A DNA stretch of 64,000 bases from Rhizobium sp. SEMIA4064 (GCF_003025035.1 NZ_PYJN01000018.1:239956-303955), one strand, 5' to 3'; shown: positions 37,269 to 47,316, counted from the first letter of the stretch. The notes: generated from the letters alone by a model not told the origin. Translations and numbers: made by a program.

Positions 37269-40034
37269 TCAGAATGGGAAAGCGGCAAACCAGCCGCGAT
37301 TTTGAATGTAGAGCTGCGGCTGACGAGAGCCGAACCTGTATTGGTCGCCGCTCACGCGCTGCGCCATGGTCAAAACATAAGCACCGTTGTTGATGACCGA
37401 GCCGTTGGACATCAGCACCTCGACGTACCCCGCCATCTGTGAATTGGTGACTGCATTGGCAACGTGAGCTTGTGCCCATGCGCTGGCGCGATCTTCTATC
37501 CGCTGATTGAGGTCGCCGAACTGTTGGGTCCAGACGGCTCCGTTGGCAGTAATATAGAAATGGATTTGGCCACCTTGGTCCTGCCAAATAAGAGAACCAT
37601 TGCCATCAACCACCCATCGCCCACGCTTCACATTCGGATGATGCAGCCAAATGCTGGGATCGGTCATCCTTATTTCGAGGGAGCCGGACATGATATCGCC
37701 AGTGCGATTGACCGGTGCATAACCAAGGCTGGCCTGCTTGGTGTCCAACGTTGTCTGGAGGTTCGTTATGTCCGCGATAGCGTGCTTGTGGCCGGTATCG
37801 GATTTCAGGTTCAGAGCCGTTTGGGTTGCGTTCGAAATTGGCTTGGCCGCATCCGACGTATTGTTGACGTTTCCAAGTGAAAGGGCGGTGCGTTGAGCCG
37901 CGCTGTCGGCGGCAGTTAGCAACGCCTTTCCCGGCGCCGTCGCGTCCGTCAGATCGGCCGATGTCAGCGTGACCGCACCTTGCCGGCCGGCAACAGACTG
38001 CACAACGTCGGTTGGTGTGCGCAGCTCCTGCCAGTTCGCCAGCACGTTCGCCGGCTCGGCCTGCAAGATGAAGCTTTTGTTGAGATCGGTGCGGATCGCG
38101 ACATCGCCCCTTTGCACCGCCAGCGCCAACATTGCGGCCTGCGTTGCAACGACAAAGGTGTCGGTGATCGCAGATGCGGGCAGTTGCGTTGCCGGAATTT
38201 TGCCCGCCCCGTCTAGCGAGGCGTAGCCGTTCGCGACCCCTTTGTTGGCGATGTTCTCCGCCGAATAGCCAAGGCTCGCCTGTTTGCCGGCCAGCAACGC
38301 ATCAACGGTGGACACTGAATATGCGTCGGCAATGCCATAGCCCGCCAAGCTGGTCGGCTTGCCGGCGACATCGGCAAAGTCCACGAAGCTCCACGTCATC
38401 GACCCGGCAGCACCGCCGGCAGTCAGGACCTTTTTCGAACTACCGATACCTGTGGCCGGCACATGCAGGTTGCCGTCCCCGGTCGGATGGACATAGTTAT
38501 TGGCTCCAGCCGCAACGCCGTTGAGTTTGGTTTTGTCGCCAGCCGACAGAAAGCCGCTGGTCGTGGTTGTTGCGTCCGGATGAGCGGCAACTCCGCCGGC
38601 CCCGACATGGGAAGCGGCAGCAAATGCCGTCGATGCCTGCAATGCTGCGGAACCGAGTTGCAGTAAAACGCGGGTCGCGCCGGCATCTACTGCCGCAGCC
38701 AAAGAGCGGCCATATACTGACGACGCTCCCTCAAATGCGGCTGTCCACGCCGTCGAGAAATCCGGCAAATCGGCGACGGCAAGCGACAACGCAGCCTTCG
38801 CCGCTGCCACATCGCCCGCCTTGAGGATCGCGCGACCGGTTGCGCCGCTGTCGGCAATGTCGCCGGCATTCAGCGTGATGACGCCTGTTTTTCCAGCGAC
38901 CGAGGAAACAGCGGTGAACGTCGGAACACGCTCCCAACGAGTTGGGCCACGGCGCAACTGGTCGCCAGCCGAGACGTCTCCGACATCATCGGCGGCGACC
39001 TTGCCGGGTACAGAGACAACCCAAAAATCACCCTGATTTCCCGAACCGGACGAGATGGCCGGCGTGTTCGTCGCGGCGTCGTAAACCCCAAGAAAGCTGC
39101 CATCGACGGGAAGAAACGTCCCGGAAATCTTGCCATCAGGGCCGAGCGGCACATATCCGTCGGGCTTCCCCTTATTGGCAACATCTTCGGCAACGTACGA
39201 GAGCTTGTCCTGCTTGCCAGTCAGGAGGTTGAAGATTTCGGCTTTGGTGTGAGCATCGCCAATCCCATAACCGCCAAGCGTCGTCGGCTTGTCGTCAATT
39301 TCCGACCACGGATGGCGATGCCGGTCATAGTCCTGCGCCTTCACATAACGGACATCGCTATAAGCGAGGTCGAGCGATAGAGTAAGGTCGCTCACCATCT
39401 CGCCGCCGCCCCTCAATCCGGTCCCCGCAGTGATCGAACGCGTTTTCGGCACTGTCAGGGAAAGGACTTCCCGAAGGGCATCTTCGACGGTCGTGGACGC
39501 CAGTCCGCCGCCGGCCTCGCGATAGACTCGGTCGGCCTGATAATCGATATGGGACGTGGCTGAGATAATCCAGTTGGCGCGGATGGGATCGCCCGCGCCA
39601 AAGGTCCGTTCGATATCGACGGCGAGCGAACCGCTGTCACGATTGTAGGAAATCAACCGGCCCAACATCACACCATAAGGAGCATCGCGTGTGACCAGCG
39701 CCAAGTAGGCAGCCGGGGAATAGCGACGCTTGTTGGTCGAGCTGATACCGATGGTCATCGGACCGGTCTTCACCTCGATAGCAGAGTTGCTTTCCGCGAT
39801 GAAGACGGCCCCAAGCTGTAGGTCCTCCTGCAATTGCGCAATGAGCGGCGACACGGCTTCATCGATCCGCTTCAATCCGTTTTCCTGCAATTCGCGAACA
39901 GCCGACCGCCAATCCTTTTCGATTTCCTCCTGTCCATGAAGGCGCAAATCGACATCTTCGAAGCGCCTGTTCCAGTAATCGGGATCGCCGAGATCATCGC
40001 CGACCCTGATTTGATATTGATCCAGTCGGCGCAT
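37269..40034 (-). CDS. Tail fibre protein with internal duplication
   Basis: 921 aa. The N-terminal ~200 residues would attach to the baseplate; the rest is a repeat-rich shaft and receptor-binding tip. A module starting KPTTLGGYGIGDA at residue 249 recurs as KPTSLAGYGIADA at 559, and the similarity continues for about 60 residues, then again at SVAGKTGVITL (378) / SVAGRQGAVTL. TTSGFLSAGDKTKLNGVA near residue 490 is a common fibre motif. The C-terminal ~150 residues probably bind the host surface. Confidence 0.85.
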   Translation of the reverse strand: MRRLDQYQIRVGDDLGDPDYWNRRFEDVDLRLHGQEEIEKDWRSAVRELQENGLKRIDEAVSPLIAQLQEDLQLGAVFIAESNSAIEVKTGPMTIGISSTNKRRYSPAAYLALVTRDAPYGVMLGRLISYNRDSGSLAVDIERTFGAGDPIRANWIISATSHIDYQADRVYREAGGGLASTTVEDALREVLSLTVPKTRSITAGTGLRGGGEMVSDLTLSLDLAYSDVRYVKAQDYDRHRHPWSEIDDKPTTLGGYGIGDAHTKAEIFNLLTGKQDKLSYVAEDVANKGKPDGYVPLGPDGKISGTFLPVDGSFLGVYDAATNTPAISSGSGNQGDFWVVSVPGKVAADDVGDVSAGDQLRRGPTRWERVPTFTAVSSVAGKTGVITLNAGDIADSGATGRAILKAGDVAAAKAALSLAVADLPDFSTAWTAAFEGASSVYGRSLAAAVDAGATRVLLQLGSAALQASTAFAAASHVGAGGVAAHPDATTTTSGFLSAGDKTKLNGVAAGANNYVHPTGDGNLHVPATGIGSSKKVLTAGGAAGSMTWSFVDFADVAGKPTSLAGYGIADAYSVSTVDALLAGKQASLGYSAENIANKGVANGYASLDGAGKIPATQLPASAITDTFVVATQAAMLALAVQRGDVAIRTDLNKSFILQAEPANVLANWQELRTPTDVVQSVAGRQGAVTLTSADLTDATAPGKALLTAADSAAQRTALSLGNVNNTSDAAKPISNATQTALNLKSDTGHKHAIADITNLQTTLDTKQASLGYAPVNRTGDIMSGSLEIRMTDPSIWLHHPNVKRGRWVVDGNGSLIWQDQGGQIHFYITANGAVWTQQFGDLNQRIEDRASAWAQAHVANAVTNSQMAGYVEVLMSNGSVINNGAYVLTMAQRVSGDQYRFGSRQPQLYIQNRGWFAAFPF

Positions 40035-40040
40035 AACCGG

Positions 40041-40229
40041 TCACTCCTGTACTGCGGTGATTTCCTCGAAGGAGAGGATTTGATTTTTGATCTGGTCGGC
40101 GAGAACACCCTTGATGGTGCCGCCCTGGCTTGGGCGAATAGTCAGCCCCGCGACCTTGACGACGGTTGCGACTTGGACGCGGTAGTCCGCGTCCGGCTTG
40201 AAGGCCGGCGTGGTGCTTTTGGCAGGCAT
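40041..40229 (-). CDS. Small phage protein between fibre and DUF4815 genes
   Basis: 62 aa, beta-rich by appearance, no known domain. A GGAGA ribosome site before ATG and tight packing between two tail genes (6 and 18 nt) support it as real. Likely a small baseplate or fibre-attachment component. Confidence 0.6.
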   Translation of the reverse strand: MPAKSTTPAFKPDADYRVQVATVVKVAGLTIRPSQGGTIKGVLADQIKNQILSFEEITAVQE

Positions 40230-40247
40230 GTTTCGTCTCCGGGAAAT

Positions 40248-42539
40248 TTAGAGCGCTACGTCAACGCGCTCTTCGACATGGAAAGGAACGAGGGCATTGT
40301 TTGTGGTGCCGTCGATCTGGATTTTGTAGGCGTTGATTGCCGGGGTGGCGGTAAAGCTGTAGGTGCGTCGGAAACGACCGGGATCGATGGGCTGATCCAC
40401 AAAGCCGCTGCTTTCGATCAGCGTATTGTCATCCTTGCGCAACTTGACCGTGATCGTGTGCCGATCCGCTTCGAACTTGGCTATGATGAGCTGAACCGTG
40501 ATCGTCGTCGCCGAGGTAGCAAGCGTTCGGCGCGTCGAAATGTGTTTCAGCGTGGTCCGCTGTCGCCAGATGCGTATGCGGCTGCTCGGTATCTCCAGAG
40601 CGGGCGCAACGGCATTCGTGCCGGTCATCACCACACGATGGCGGAGCAGCGGCGGCAAGCCCACCAGCAGATTAGGCGTTAACACGTTCAACGGCTTCCA
40701 TGCGCCGTTGATCATCACCTGATGTTCAATCTCGCAGGATTTCGGCTTGATCGTTCCGGCAAGGATATCGATGGAAGCGATGCCGCCCGAAAGCGTCAGC
40801 GCGGCCAACTCGATTTCGACGCGAGACGCCTTGAAGACCAGATATTCCATCTGGAAATACAGGTCTCTCGTCAGATCGCCTTGATAGTAGGCGCCGTCTG
40901 TCGAGTAAAACAACGTGCCCTGCGCATACTTGTTGCTGTCAACGACCGCGACCTTGTGGTTGCCAAGCGTGGTGATAATCAAAGCATAGCGCTGCCCGGC
41001 TTCGAGAAACACGGGCGGGATGGCAACATAGGTATCGTTCGGCGCAACCTTGATACTGGCGTAGGGGATCGTGACATGCGTCACAAGATGCTCGGGGTCA
41101 GGCGATCCGCTGGCCGTGGTGTAGCCGATGGAAATGTGCACATCGCCATCCGCGCCCTTTTCCGTGAAACGCAACTTCAGGCCAGAAAGCCAACCGTCCT
41201 GCGAGTTGAGGAACGTCTGCGCGATCTGCGCGCCCGATACGGTCCGGTCGGTGACCTGCGCAACCCAATAGTTGTCGTTCCATTCGTCCTCCCAAAACTG
41301 CTGGACGCGAAGGAGCGTGTGCGCGTTCAGAGGATCCCACCACGATTGACCATAGACGTTATCGAGAATTTGCGTACCGGTAACGAGGAAGGTTTCGCCG
41401 TTCTTCTTAAAGGTGTTGGTGGCGCTATCGTAGACGCCATCGGCCCACCACTGCGAATTGTTGCAGACGTTATAGGCAGGCCCATAGCGCAGGCGCGAAC
41501 GGGCAACCGACAACTGTTTCATCTCATGCGTCTGAAAGCCGTACTGCGCAATGGCAATCGAACCATCGACAGCGCCCGCCGAAGACGCCAAACGGATTTC
41601 CCGCCCCGAGATCGCCGGCAGCAGCAAGCCGTTGCCCGGCACGTAGGCGTTGAGATCGAGCGGGTTGTAGAGGGAAATCTGCGTTTCATTCCGGTTCTCG
41701 TGGGAAAACCGAACGCCCTCTTCGACAAGGCAAAGCAGGTCGATATTTTCGTTGTCGGTTTCGTTGGTCGTCAGGAAGCGGTCCGACGCCCAATCGGACG
41801 CGTCGTCCGGTATTTCCATTTTCTCTTTCAGGCGGGCAATGTCACGCATGACATTGATCAGCTCGCCCGAGCCGGCCATGCCCGCCATGCCCTTTTTGAG
41901 CGCGGTGATATCACTGGCAATCGTGTTGATGCGCGGCTCAATCTGCGTCCGCCAGACTTCGAGCGAGCGAATGCGGGTGTCGTTGCGCGTGACAGATGGC
42001 AGCGCGTTGGCAGCTTCCATCGCAATGGCCTCGATACCGGTCGTGTTCAGCGTCACCCAGGCGATGACGATCAACGATTGGTCGATGACCGGGCGCGGCA
42101 GTGTCGCGCTCTCCTGCCCCGGAATGAGGTCAATCTTGGCCGCACGCTGGCGTTCCACCACCATCATGCGCGGTTCGGTCGTGTCGCTTTCCAGATCAAC
42201 GAGGAAGTCGCGGGTCTCATTGCGGCTGTCTTCCTCCTGACCGTAGGCGATAACGGCAACCAGCCGCTTCGTGGCCGAAGGCAGGATCGAGACGATATTG
42301 CGGGTCGATGCCTGCGCCATTTCGAAGATGGCGCCATCGGGCCGATAGATGCGACCGGCCGCGACCTGCAATTCGGTGGCGCTGTTTTTGGTGACAGCAA
42401 AGCCGGCATAGCCGGGTGCATCCGCCGTCACCGCATCCTTGACCAGCGTGTCAAAGGTCGTGCGGGCGGATGACTGGATAGCGTTGAGGTCGCTGTGACG
42501 CGCCTCCATGCGATCCTGAAACGGTACTGTTTTCAGCAT
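40248..42539 (-). CDS. DUF4815-family tail/baseplate protein
   Basis: 763 aa. The N-terminus (FQDRMEARHSDLNAIQ…AGRIYRPDGAIFEM) matches DUF4815, found in phage baseplate/fibre regions. The middle contains a long domain with beta-strand character that may be a carbohydrate-binding or adhesin part. It overlaps neither gpI (3-nt gap) nor the small gene after it. Confidence 0.78.
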   Translation of the reverse strand: MLKTVPFQDRMEARHSDLNAIQSSARTTFDTLVKDAVTADAPGYAGFAVTKNSATELQVAAGRIYRPDGAIFEMAQASTRNIVSILPSATKRLVAVIAYGQEEDSRNETRDFLVDLESDTTEPRMMVVERQRAAKIDLIPGQESATLPRPVIDQSLIVIAWVTLNTTGIEAIAMEAANALPSVTRNDTRIRSLEVWRTQIEPRINTIASDITALKKGMAGMAGSGELINVMRDIARLKEKMEIPDDASDWASDRFLTTNETDNENIDLLCLVEEGVRFSHENRNETQISLYNPLDLNAYVPGNGLLLPAISGREIRLASSAGAVDGSIAIAQYGFQTHEMKQLSVARSRLRYGPAYNVCNNSQWWADGVYDSATNTFKKNGETFLVTGTQILDNVYGQSWWDPLNAHTLLRVQQFWEDEWNDNYWVAQVTDRTVSGAQIAQTFLNSQDGWLSGLKLRFTEKGADGDVHISIGYTTASGSPDPEHLVTHVTIPYASIKVAPNDTYVAIPPVFLEAGQRYALIITTLGNHKVAVVDSNKYAQGTLFYSTDGAYYQGDLTRDLYFQMEYLVFKASRVEIELAALTLSGGIASIDILAGTIKPKSCEIEHQVMINGAWKPLNVLTPNLLVGLPPLLRHRVVMTGTNAVAPALEIPSSRIRIWRQRTTLKHISTRRTLATSATTITVQLIIAKFEADRHTITVKLRKDDNTLIESSGFVDQPIDPGRFRRTYSFTATPAINAYKIQIDGTTNNALVPFHVEERVDVAL

Positions 42540-42542
42540 ATG

Positions 42543-43757
42543 TCAGCTCCTGAGAAGACGGCCAGCAATGAAGGGCGTTCCAGCAACGATGAGCTGGCCC
42601 GCCTGCGGGCTGCGGTAGGTTTTTGTGTTGATGAGAATCGTATCCCGCGCCGATTTCGCGGCGCGAAGGGCTCGCAGGGTTTCGCGATATTTTTCCCCGT
42701 CCGAGGCGGCAAAAAAGCTTCCGAAGAAACCGCCTACCAAGAGCGCCCGGCGTGGTTTGACGGACGGCACATGCACCACGAGCTCGGCAGTGAATGGCGC
42801 GACACCAAAGCGGCTCACACCCAAATAGGAAGCACCGCGACGGCGCGGGACCATTTCAGGGTCCCAAATGACAATGCGCTCAAACACCCGTGTTTCGGAT
42901 CGCATGTTCGACCAGTAACGACGGTGCAATGGTCGCCCGAAAAATGCCGCCCGCCCTGCCCTTGCTGCGGTATATTCTGCTTCGGGCTGGACCGTCGCCG
43001 GGCGCATCCCATAGCGAATGACGGACGGCGCACCATCCGCCCGCCGGAACGCAGCGACCGAACGGTTGTGATCGAGCGATACGAGGAAGCGCAAGCTTCT
43101 GCCGAGATAGGTAACAGAGCGCCGACGCGGGCGCCGAAGCAGCGCCCGTTCGTATAAGGCGTAGCCAAGACCCGGAATGATGTCTGTGATCTCTTCGACA
43201 TTGATGGGCTGCTCTATGCCGCGCTCGACAAAAGTAATGCGCGGGCGCGTTCGATCTGCCGCCTTGCTGTCGGATATGAACGACGCGCCGAGCGCCGAAT
43301 ATGCCCGCGCCGAGAGAAACAGCCGCTTCCCGGCAAAGGACCGCGATGCGCGGGTGTAGATGCGAATTTGCGGCATGCGATCGGCAAGTGCCGCACGCTG
43401 CTCTTCCGACATGCCACCCGAAAGAAAGAAGGTTCCAGGGGGCCGGATTGCCCTGACAATCTCGCTGCCGACAATGCCGGCATAAGCTTCAAGGCCGGCA
43501 AGCGTACCCTTGATCCGATGATGATAGATCGCATCCGCGATCACTCGGCGCTGATGATGCACCGGCCATTTCGGATTCCAGATATCGACCGAATAGGCAT
43601 GCGCGAGCGCCGGCAGGAAATGCACGGGCGTTGTCAACGGATCGAGGTAGGCTTGCCAATCGATTCCGATTGCATCCGTGCGCTCACCGACCGCAGCAAG
43701 CGCCTTTTCCAACGGCAATGAGCTTTGCGGCAGCAAATGCGTCTCCGCCGGGATCAT
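42543..43757 (-). CDS. Phage tail protein I with long C-terminal extension
   Basis: 404 aa. Residues ~10-190 match P2 gpI (LPPSS-like start, AWDVDIWNP-type motif here YSVDIWNPKWP, RRVIADAIYHHRIKGT). P2 gpI is about 176 aa; the extra ~200 residues are Arg-rich with several repeats of a R-x-Y-x-G-x-S-R-F-like pattern. It overlaps gpJ by 4 nt. Confidence 0.85.
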   Translation of the reverse strand: MIPAETHLLPQSSLPLEKALAAVGERTDAIGIDWQAYLDPLTTPVHFLPALAHAYSVDIWNPKWPVHHQRRVIADAIYHHRIKGTLAGLEAYAGIVGSEIVRAIRPPGTFFLSGGMSEEQRAALADRMPQIRIYTRASRSFAGKRLFLSARAYSALGASFISDSKAADRTRPRITFVERGIEQPINVEEITDIIPGLGYALYERALLRRPRRRSVTYLGRSLRFLVSLDHNRSVAAFRRADGAPSVIRYGMRPATVQPEAEYTAARAGRAAFFGRPLHRRYWSNMRSETRVFERIVIWDPEMVPRRRGASYLGVSRFGVAPFTAELVVHVPSVKPRRALLVGGFFGSFFAASDGEKYRETLRALRAAKSARDTILINTKTYRSPQAGQLIVAGTPFIAGRLLRS

Positions 43758-44644
43758 GATTGCACCCGGAAGGTCAGGTTGACGCTCGTCAGATAGGGCG
43801 CGACGTTGGCGCGGGCGGGCATATCCGAGAACACGGCATTTTCAATCCGCATGACATTCGGGACATACGCCGCCGCCAGCAACGCCGTGGCGGGAATTTC
43901 AGCTCCGATATGATAGCGGGCCACGCCAAACGACCGAACGCTTTTAGCCGCGGCATCCACGACCTGCGCAGGATCGGGACCGCGCGGCACGATGAGCGTT
44001 GCCGAGAGGGAGTAGCGGTCGATCTGTGCCGCCGAAACGGTCACATCGTCCGTGAGCGGTCTTATGTGCTTGGCGTCGAGCGCCTTCGCGACGGCAAAGA
44101 CCGCATCGAGTGGGGCCGCAACTCCTTCGGCACCAAGCAGATAGACGAGAACCTTACCTGCCCCGCCATTGGCGATTCGAATGTCATGCGCTTGCGGCCA
44201 AGCCTTCAGGGCCGCAGCCAGATATCCATCTTCCGAACCTGCCGCCGGGGCGGAGAAGGTCGCGAGATAACGGCGCAACAAGGCGCTGTCATCTTCGCGA
44301 AAGATCAGCTTGCCACGCCCGTCCAGCGTAATAATGCGTTCGACGCCTGCCTTCGATACCGCGTGGTCAAGATCAGCACCCTTCGCGAAAGCTGGCAACG
44401 TCGAGCGCAGGCCGTCATTGACGCGGGCGCGCATCAGCAGTTCGCGGTAAGCATGAGCCTCCTGATCGATCTTGAGCGGATCGGTTTCGAGGCCACCCAC
44501 ATCATACTCATAGCCGGCCTCTTCGGCTCGCTTCTCAAGATCTGACATCCGGGCCGCAAGGATTGTCTCGAAGTCGAGTTTTTCAATCGCGTCCGGTTCC
44601 GGCAGGCGTGAAACATCAATGATCGTTGGCGCGTAGATTGCCAT
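43754..44644 (-). CDS. Phage baseplate assembly protein J
   Basis: 296 aa; the start at ATG 44644 begins the conserved MAIYAPTIIDVSRLPEPDAIEKLDFE. Baseplate_J family, a wedge component with gpW and gpI. It lies 2 nt after gpW and overlaps gpI. Confidence 0.9.
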   Translation of the reverse strand: MAIYAPTIIDVSRLPEPDAIEKLDFETILAARMSDLEKRAEEAGYEYDVGGLETDPLKIDQEAHAYRELLMRARVNDGLRSTLPAFAKGADLDHAVSKAGVERIITLDGRGKLIFREDDSALLRRYLATFSAPAAGSEDGYLAAALKAWPQAHDIRIANGGAGKVLVYLLGAEGVAAPLDAVFAVAKALDAKHIRPLTDDVTVSAAQIDRYSLSATLIVPRGPDPAQVVDAAAKSVRSFGVARYHIGAEIPATALLAAAYVPNVMRIENAVFSDMPARANVAPYLTSVNLTFRVQS

Positions 44645-44646
44645 GG

Positions 44647-45024
44647 TCAGCCCCCGCTGTAGACGACGCGGACGCTTGCGCTCTCCGAAACGGAGTAGTC
44701 GCCGCGATGGCCGCGTGGGTAATAGGTTCCGAAGATTTCCAGCATGATCGAGCCGTCCGCATCGGCTCGCGTGACCCGACCCGCCGTCATGCGATAACGT
44801 GGCTCCCATTCGAGGATTGCTGTCGCCGCAGCGGCGTAGACGGCAAGAATGGTGCGCCGGGTCATCTTGGCATCGATCAGATCGAGCAAGTCGCTGCCGA
44901 ACGTTCGACGCATAACGCGCGAGCCCTTCGGCGTGGTCAGTATCTTCCGAATGGACTGCTCAACATGGCCCCAATTACTGAGCTGCTTTCCGCTTGCGGC
45001 GCTTACGCCCGTCGAATCCGGCAT
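44647..45024 (-). CDS. Baseplate protein W (GPW/gp25 family)
   Basis: 125 aa. The pattern …QSIRKILTTPKGSRVMRRTFGSDLLDLID is the gp25/GPW signature. It starts at ATG 45024 after a GAGG site. A secreted protein gene in opposite orientation interrupts the usual V-W order. Confidence 0.9.
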   Translation of the reverse strand: MPDSTGVSAASGKQLSNWGHVEQSIRKILTTPKGSRVMRRTFGSDLLDLIDAKMTRRTILAVYAAAATAILEWEPRYRMTAGRVTRADADGSIMLEIFGTYYPRGHRGDYSVSESASVRVVYSGG

Positions 45025-45229
45025 TGTCCGAACCTCTTTCTGATTTGACAGGTGACACGACATCGCCAAACGTTGGCGTAAGCTCCCTCGCCTGATGGCA
45101 GGTCAGCGAGATAATTTCGCCGGACGCACGCCATTGCGATCGCGCCAAGATCGCGCCTCTTGCAATCCGTTCGATTCTCGTATGATTTGCACTTAATGCG
45201 CGTAATTCGTCCGCGCGGGGAGATAGAAA

Positions 45230-45598
45230 TTGAAACCAATTCCCATGTTAGTTGTGACGGCACTAACCTTTTCCGGTTGCCCTGGCATCAGCAACGCAGC
45301 CGTCGCCGAACCTCTCCCAATGCCTGAATTTGATACACTGCTTTTCTGCCGGAATCTCACATCGAAGATGCTCGTAAAATCCGAGCAGGCGGTGGAAACC
45401 GCCAAATGCGTCTATCAGGAGAGAATCGCCAAAGGGCAATTGCAGAACCACTGGAGCCTTATGACTCCCAACGCTGTCAAAAACTGCATGAAATACCAAG
45501 AGCCAGGTAGGCAGAGTTATTTCACTTTTCGCGGGTGTGTCAGTTATTCTATAGGTCTTGAATGCATGAAAGACGCCTATCGCTGCTCACTCAAGTAA
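45230..45598 (+). CDS. Secreted Cys-containing protein in the baseplate operon
   Basis: 122 aa, predicted start TTG 45230 with GGGGAGA exactly 6 nt before it (ATG 45245 is possible). Signal peptide to about residue 24, then a mature domain with six Cys (FCRNL, KCVY, NCMK, GCVSY, ECMK, RCSL) suited to disulphides in the periplasm. It faces against the late operon between gpV and gpW and is more AT-rich than neighbours: an inserted lysogen-expressed gene. No function recognised. Confidence 0.7.
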   Translation: MKPIPMLVVTALTFSGCPGISNAAVAEPLPMPEFDTLLFCRNLTSKMLVKSEQAVETAKCVYQERIAKGQLQNHWSLMTPNAVKNCMKYQEPGRQSYFTFRGCVSYSIGLECMKDAYRCSLK

Positions 45599-45627
45599 TG
45601 AACTTTTCATCGGCAATGACTCACAAT

Positions 45628-46179
45628 CTAGTCTTTGGCGAACACACGAGACGAGCCCTCGACAATCGGCCATAGCCCCTTGGACGAGCCTGCCCCAACG
45701 TCCACCTTGTCGCCGATGCGGGCAACCCGTTTCCCGCCCTCGCCGCCGAGCTGCACGTTGGGCGATACCACGATGACGGTCGCGCCCGTTACCTTGACCA
45801 GATCGGCCGAGGCTTCAACAACGGTATTGCCGATCTTGATATGCAGCGGCATATCCTTGTTCTCGCGAGCGTTGGCATCGCTGTAGGTCGAGAAATCTAT
45901 CTGCGCGTCCGTCATGTCGCCGTTCTCCGATACGACATCGACTTGCTCGCCCTTCTCATAAAGCACGTCCACCTTGACGCCACCTGCCGCCAAGGTTCGC
46001 GCACCGATCCACGGCGTAAGGTAGGGCTTGCCGTTCTGATCGGACAGTTTCACCCGGTACTTGCTCTTGTCGTCGCTGACTTCGGCAATCGTCCCTTTCC
46101 TGCGGCGGTTGCGGTTCCGCCGCTCAAGCTCGGCAATGCGATGCATCATATCCGCAAGCTGTTCGACCAACGTGCTCAT
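45628..46179 (-). CDS. Phage baseplate assembly protein V (spike)
   Basis: 183 aa, gpV family: N-terminal helix, OB-like domain (KGTIAEVSDDKSKYRVKLSD), then repeats toward a triple-helix tip. It would form the central membrane-piercing spike. The start at 46179 overlaps the stop of the preceding gene. Confidence 0.85.
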   Translation of the reverse strand: MSTLVEQLADMMHRIAELERRNRNRRRKGTIAEVSDDKSKYRVKLSDQNGKPYLTPWIGARTLAAGGVKVDVLYEKGEQVDVVSENGDMTDAQIDFSTYSDANARENKDMPLHIKIGNTVVEASADLVKVTGATVIVVSPNVQLGGEGGKRVARIGDKVDVGAGSSKGLWPIVEGSSRVFAKD

Positions 46180-46928
46180 CACGGCATCTCGAAGGCTGGC
46201 GTCATCAACATGGCATCGGCTTCGCCGTAGACCATGCCATACCGCCGCATGGCGGCCTGCAGTTCGTCGACATCGCCCGAAATCTGCGCGCGCATGAGTT
46301 CGATATTCTTCGCCATATCTGGCGACTTGCGAATTAGATCGGTCTCGCATTTGGCGAAAAACCGCGCCAACGGCGTGCCGGGACCGAGCGCCGTACCACG
46401 AACAGGGTCGGCAACAACCTCCGTCGTGAGCTTCAATCTATGGGCAGCAAGCCGCGTTCCGTTCGCATCCGCGCTAACACGGTCGCGCTCGACACCCACA
46501 AGACGAAGACTAAGGCACCGAAAGAGGTCTGCCCACTCGTTCTGCGGATCGTTGAGTGCATCACCAATCTGACGCATGGTCATATCAAGGTGAAACTCGA
46601 AATTCGCGTCTGTGGCCGGAAGCCCGCCATAGATAACGCTTTCGTCCGTTTCCGGGTCGGTCACGACATGCGGCGACGCAATCCCCGCTTCAAAGATGAT
46701 ATCGACGTTTCCGTTTTTATTGAGTGCCCGCGTCTCAAGTCCTTCTGTCACCTTTGACGCGCCGACATAGACCGAAATGAACGGCCTTTCCTTATGCGTT
46801 CTAAGCGCGCCATCTGCCCCGATGTCGAGCGTGCCGATTTCACTGTCGAGCACATTGTCGCCGACCATGGTGCGCCCGATTAGGGCTTGCACGGCGGCGA
46901 TGCGTATGGCGATGCAGGCAAGCGACAT
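46179..46928 (-). CDS. Hypothetical phage protein, possible tail completion protein
   Basis: 249 aa, no confident family. It lies between head-tail joining genes and gpV, where P2-type phages encode tail completion proteins R and S. Contains a segment (VYVGASKVTEGLETRALNK) that resembles tail terminator cores. The function is inferred from position. Confidence 0.6.
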   Translation of the reverse strand: MSLACIAIRIAAVQALIGRTMVGDNVLDSEIGTLDIGADGALRTHKERPFISVYVGASKVTEGLETRALNKNGNVDIIFEAGIASPHVVTDPETDESVIYGGLPATDANFEFHLDMTMRQIGDALNDPQNEWADLFRCLSLRLVGVERDRVSADANGTRLAAHRLKLTTEVVADPVRGTALGPGTPLARFFAKCETDLIRKSPDMAKNIELMRAQISGDVDELQAAMRRYGMVYGEADAMLMTPAFEMP

Positions 46929-46937
46929 GTGGCGTTC

Positions 46938-47315
46938 TCACTTTTCTCGAAGGACGGCGACAATCAAATTGCTGTAGCGGTCGGAGATAAAACCGACTTC
47001 CCACACCGGTTCACCCTGTCGATCGATCGCGCGCACGGCATCGCCGGGTTGAAGTTTCGGACCGTCATAGGAACCGCGATCAAGGAAAAGCTCCGCCTCC
47101 CCCGCAGCAAGGCGACTGCGAAAGACGCCGGCCTGTCCGACTCCTATCGGCTTGGAATCGTCGCCGCCCTCGCAGAGCGTTTCGCAGCGAACAATGATTT
47201 GCGGGCGCTCCGGGTCGAGCTTCCCATTCTTCATGAAGGACAGCCGCACCCGCTCGCCAAAAGCGCCGCCGATCTTACGATCAACGGCAGCTTCCAGTTT
47301 TCGCCAATCGACCAT
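46938..47315 (-). CDS. Putative head-tail joining protein
   Basis: 125 aa. The pattern of a short helix followed by beta-strands with GDAVRAIDRQGEPVWEVGFIS is like small head-completion/stopper proteins. Follows the DUF2190 capsid cement gene by 1 nt. Assignment from position and overall pattern. Confidence 0.6.
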   Translation of the reverse strand: MVDWRKLEAAVDRKIGGAFGERVRLSFMKNGKLDPERPQIIVRCETLCEGGDDSKPIGVGQAGVFRSRLAAGEAELFLDRGSYDGPKLQPGDAVRAIDRQGEPVWEVGFISDRYSNLIVAVLREK

Positions 47316-47316
47316 G

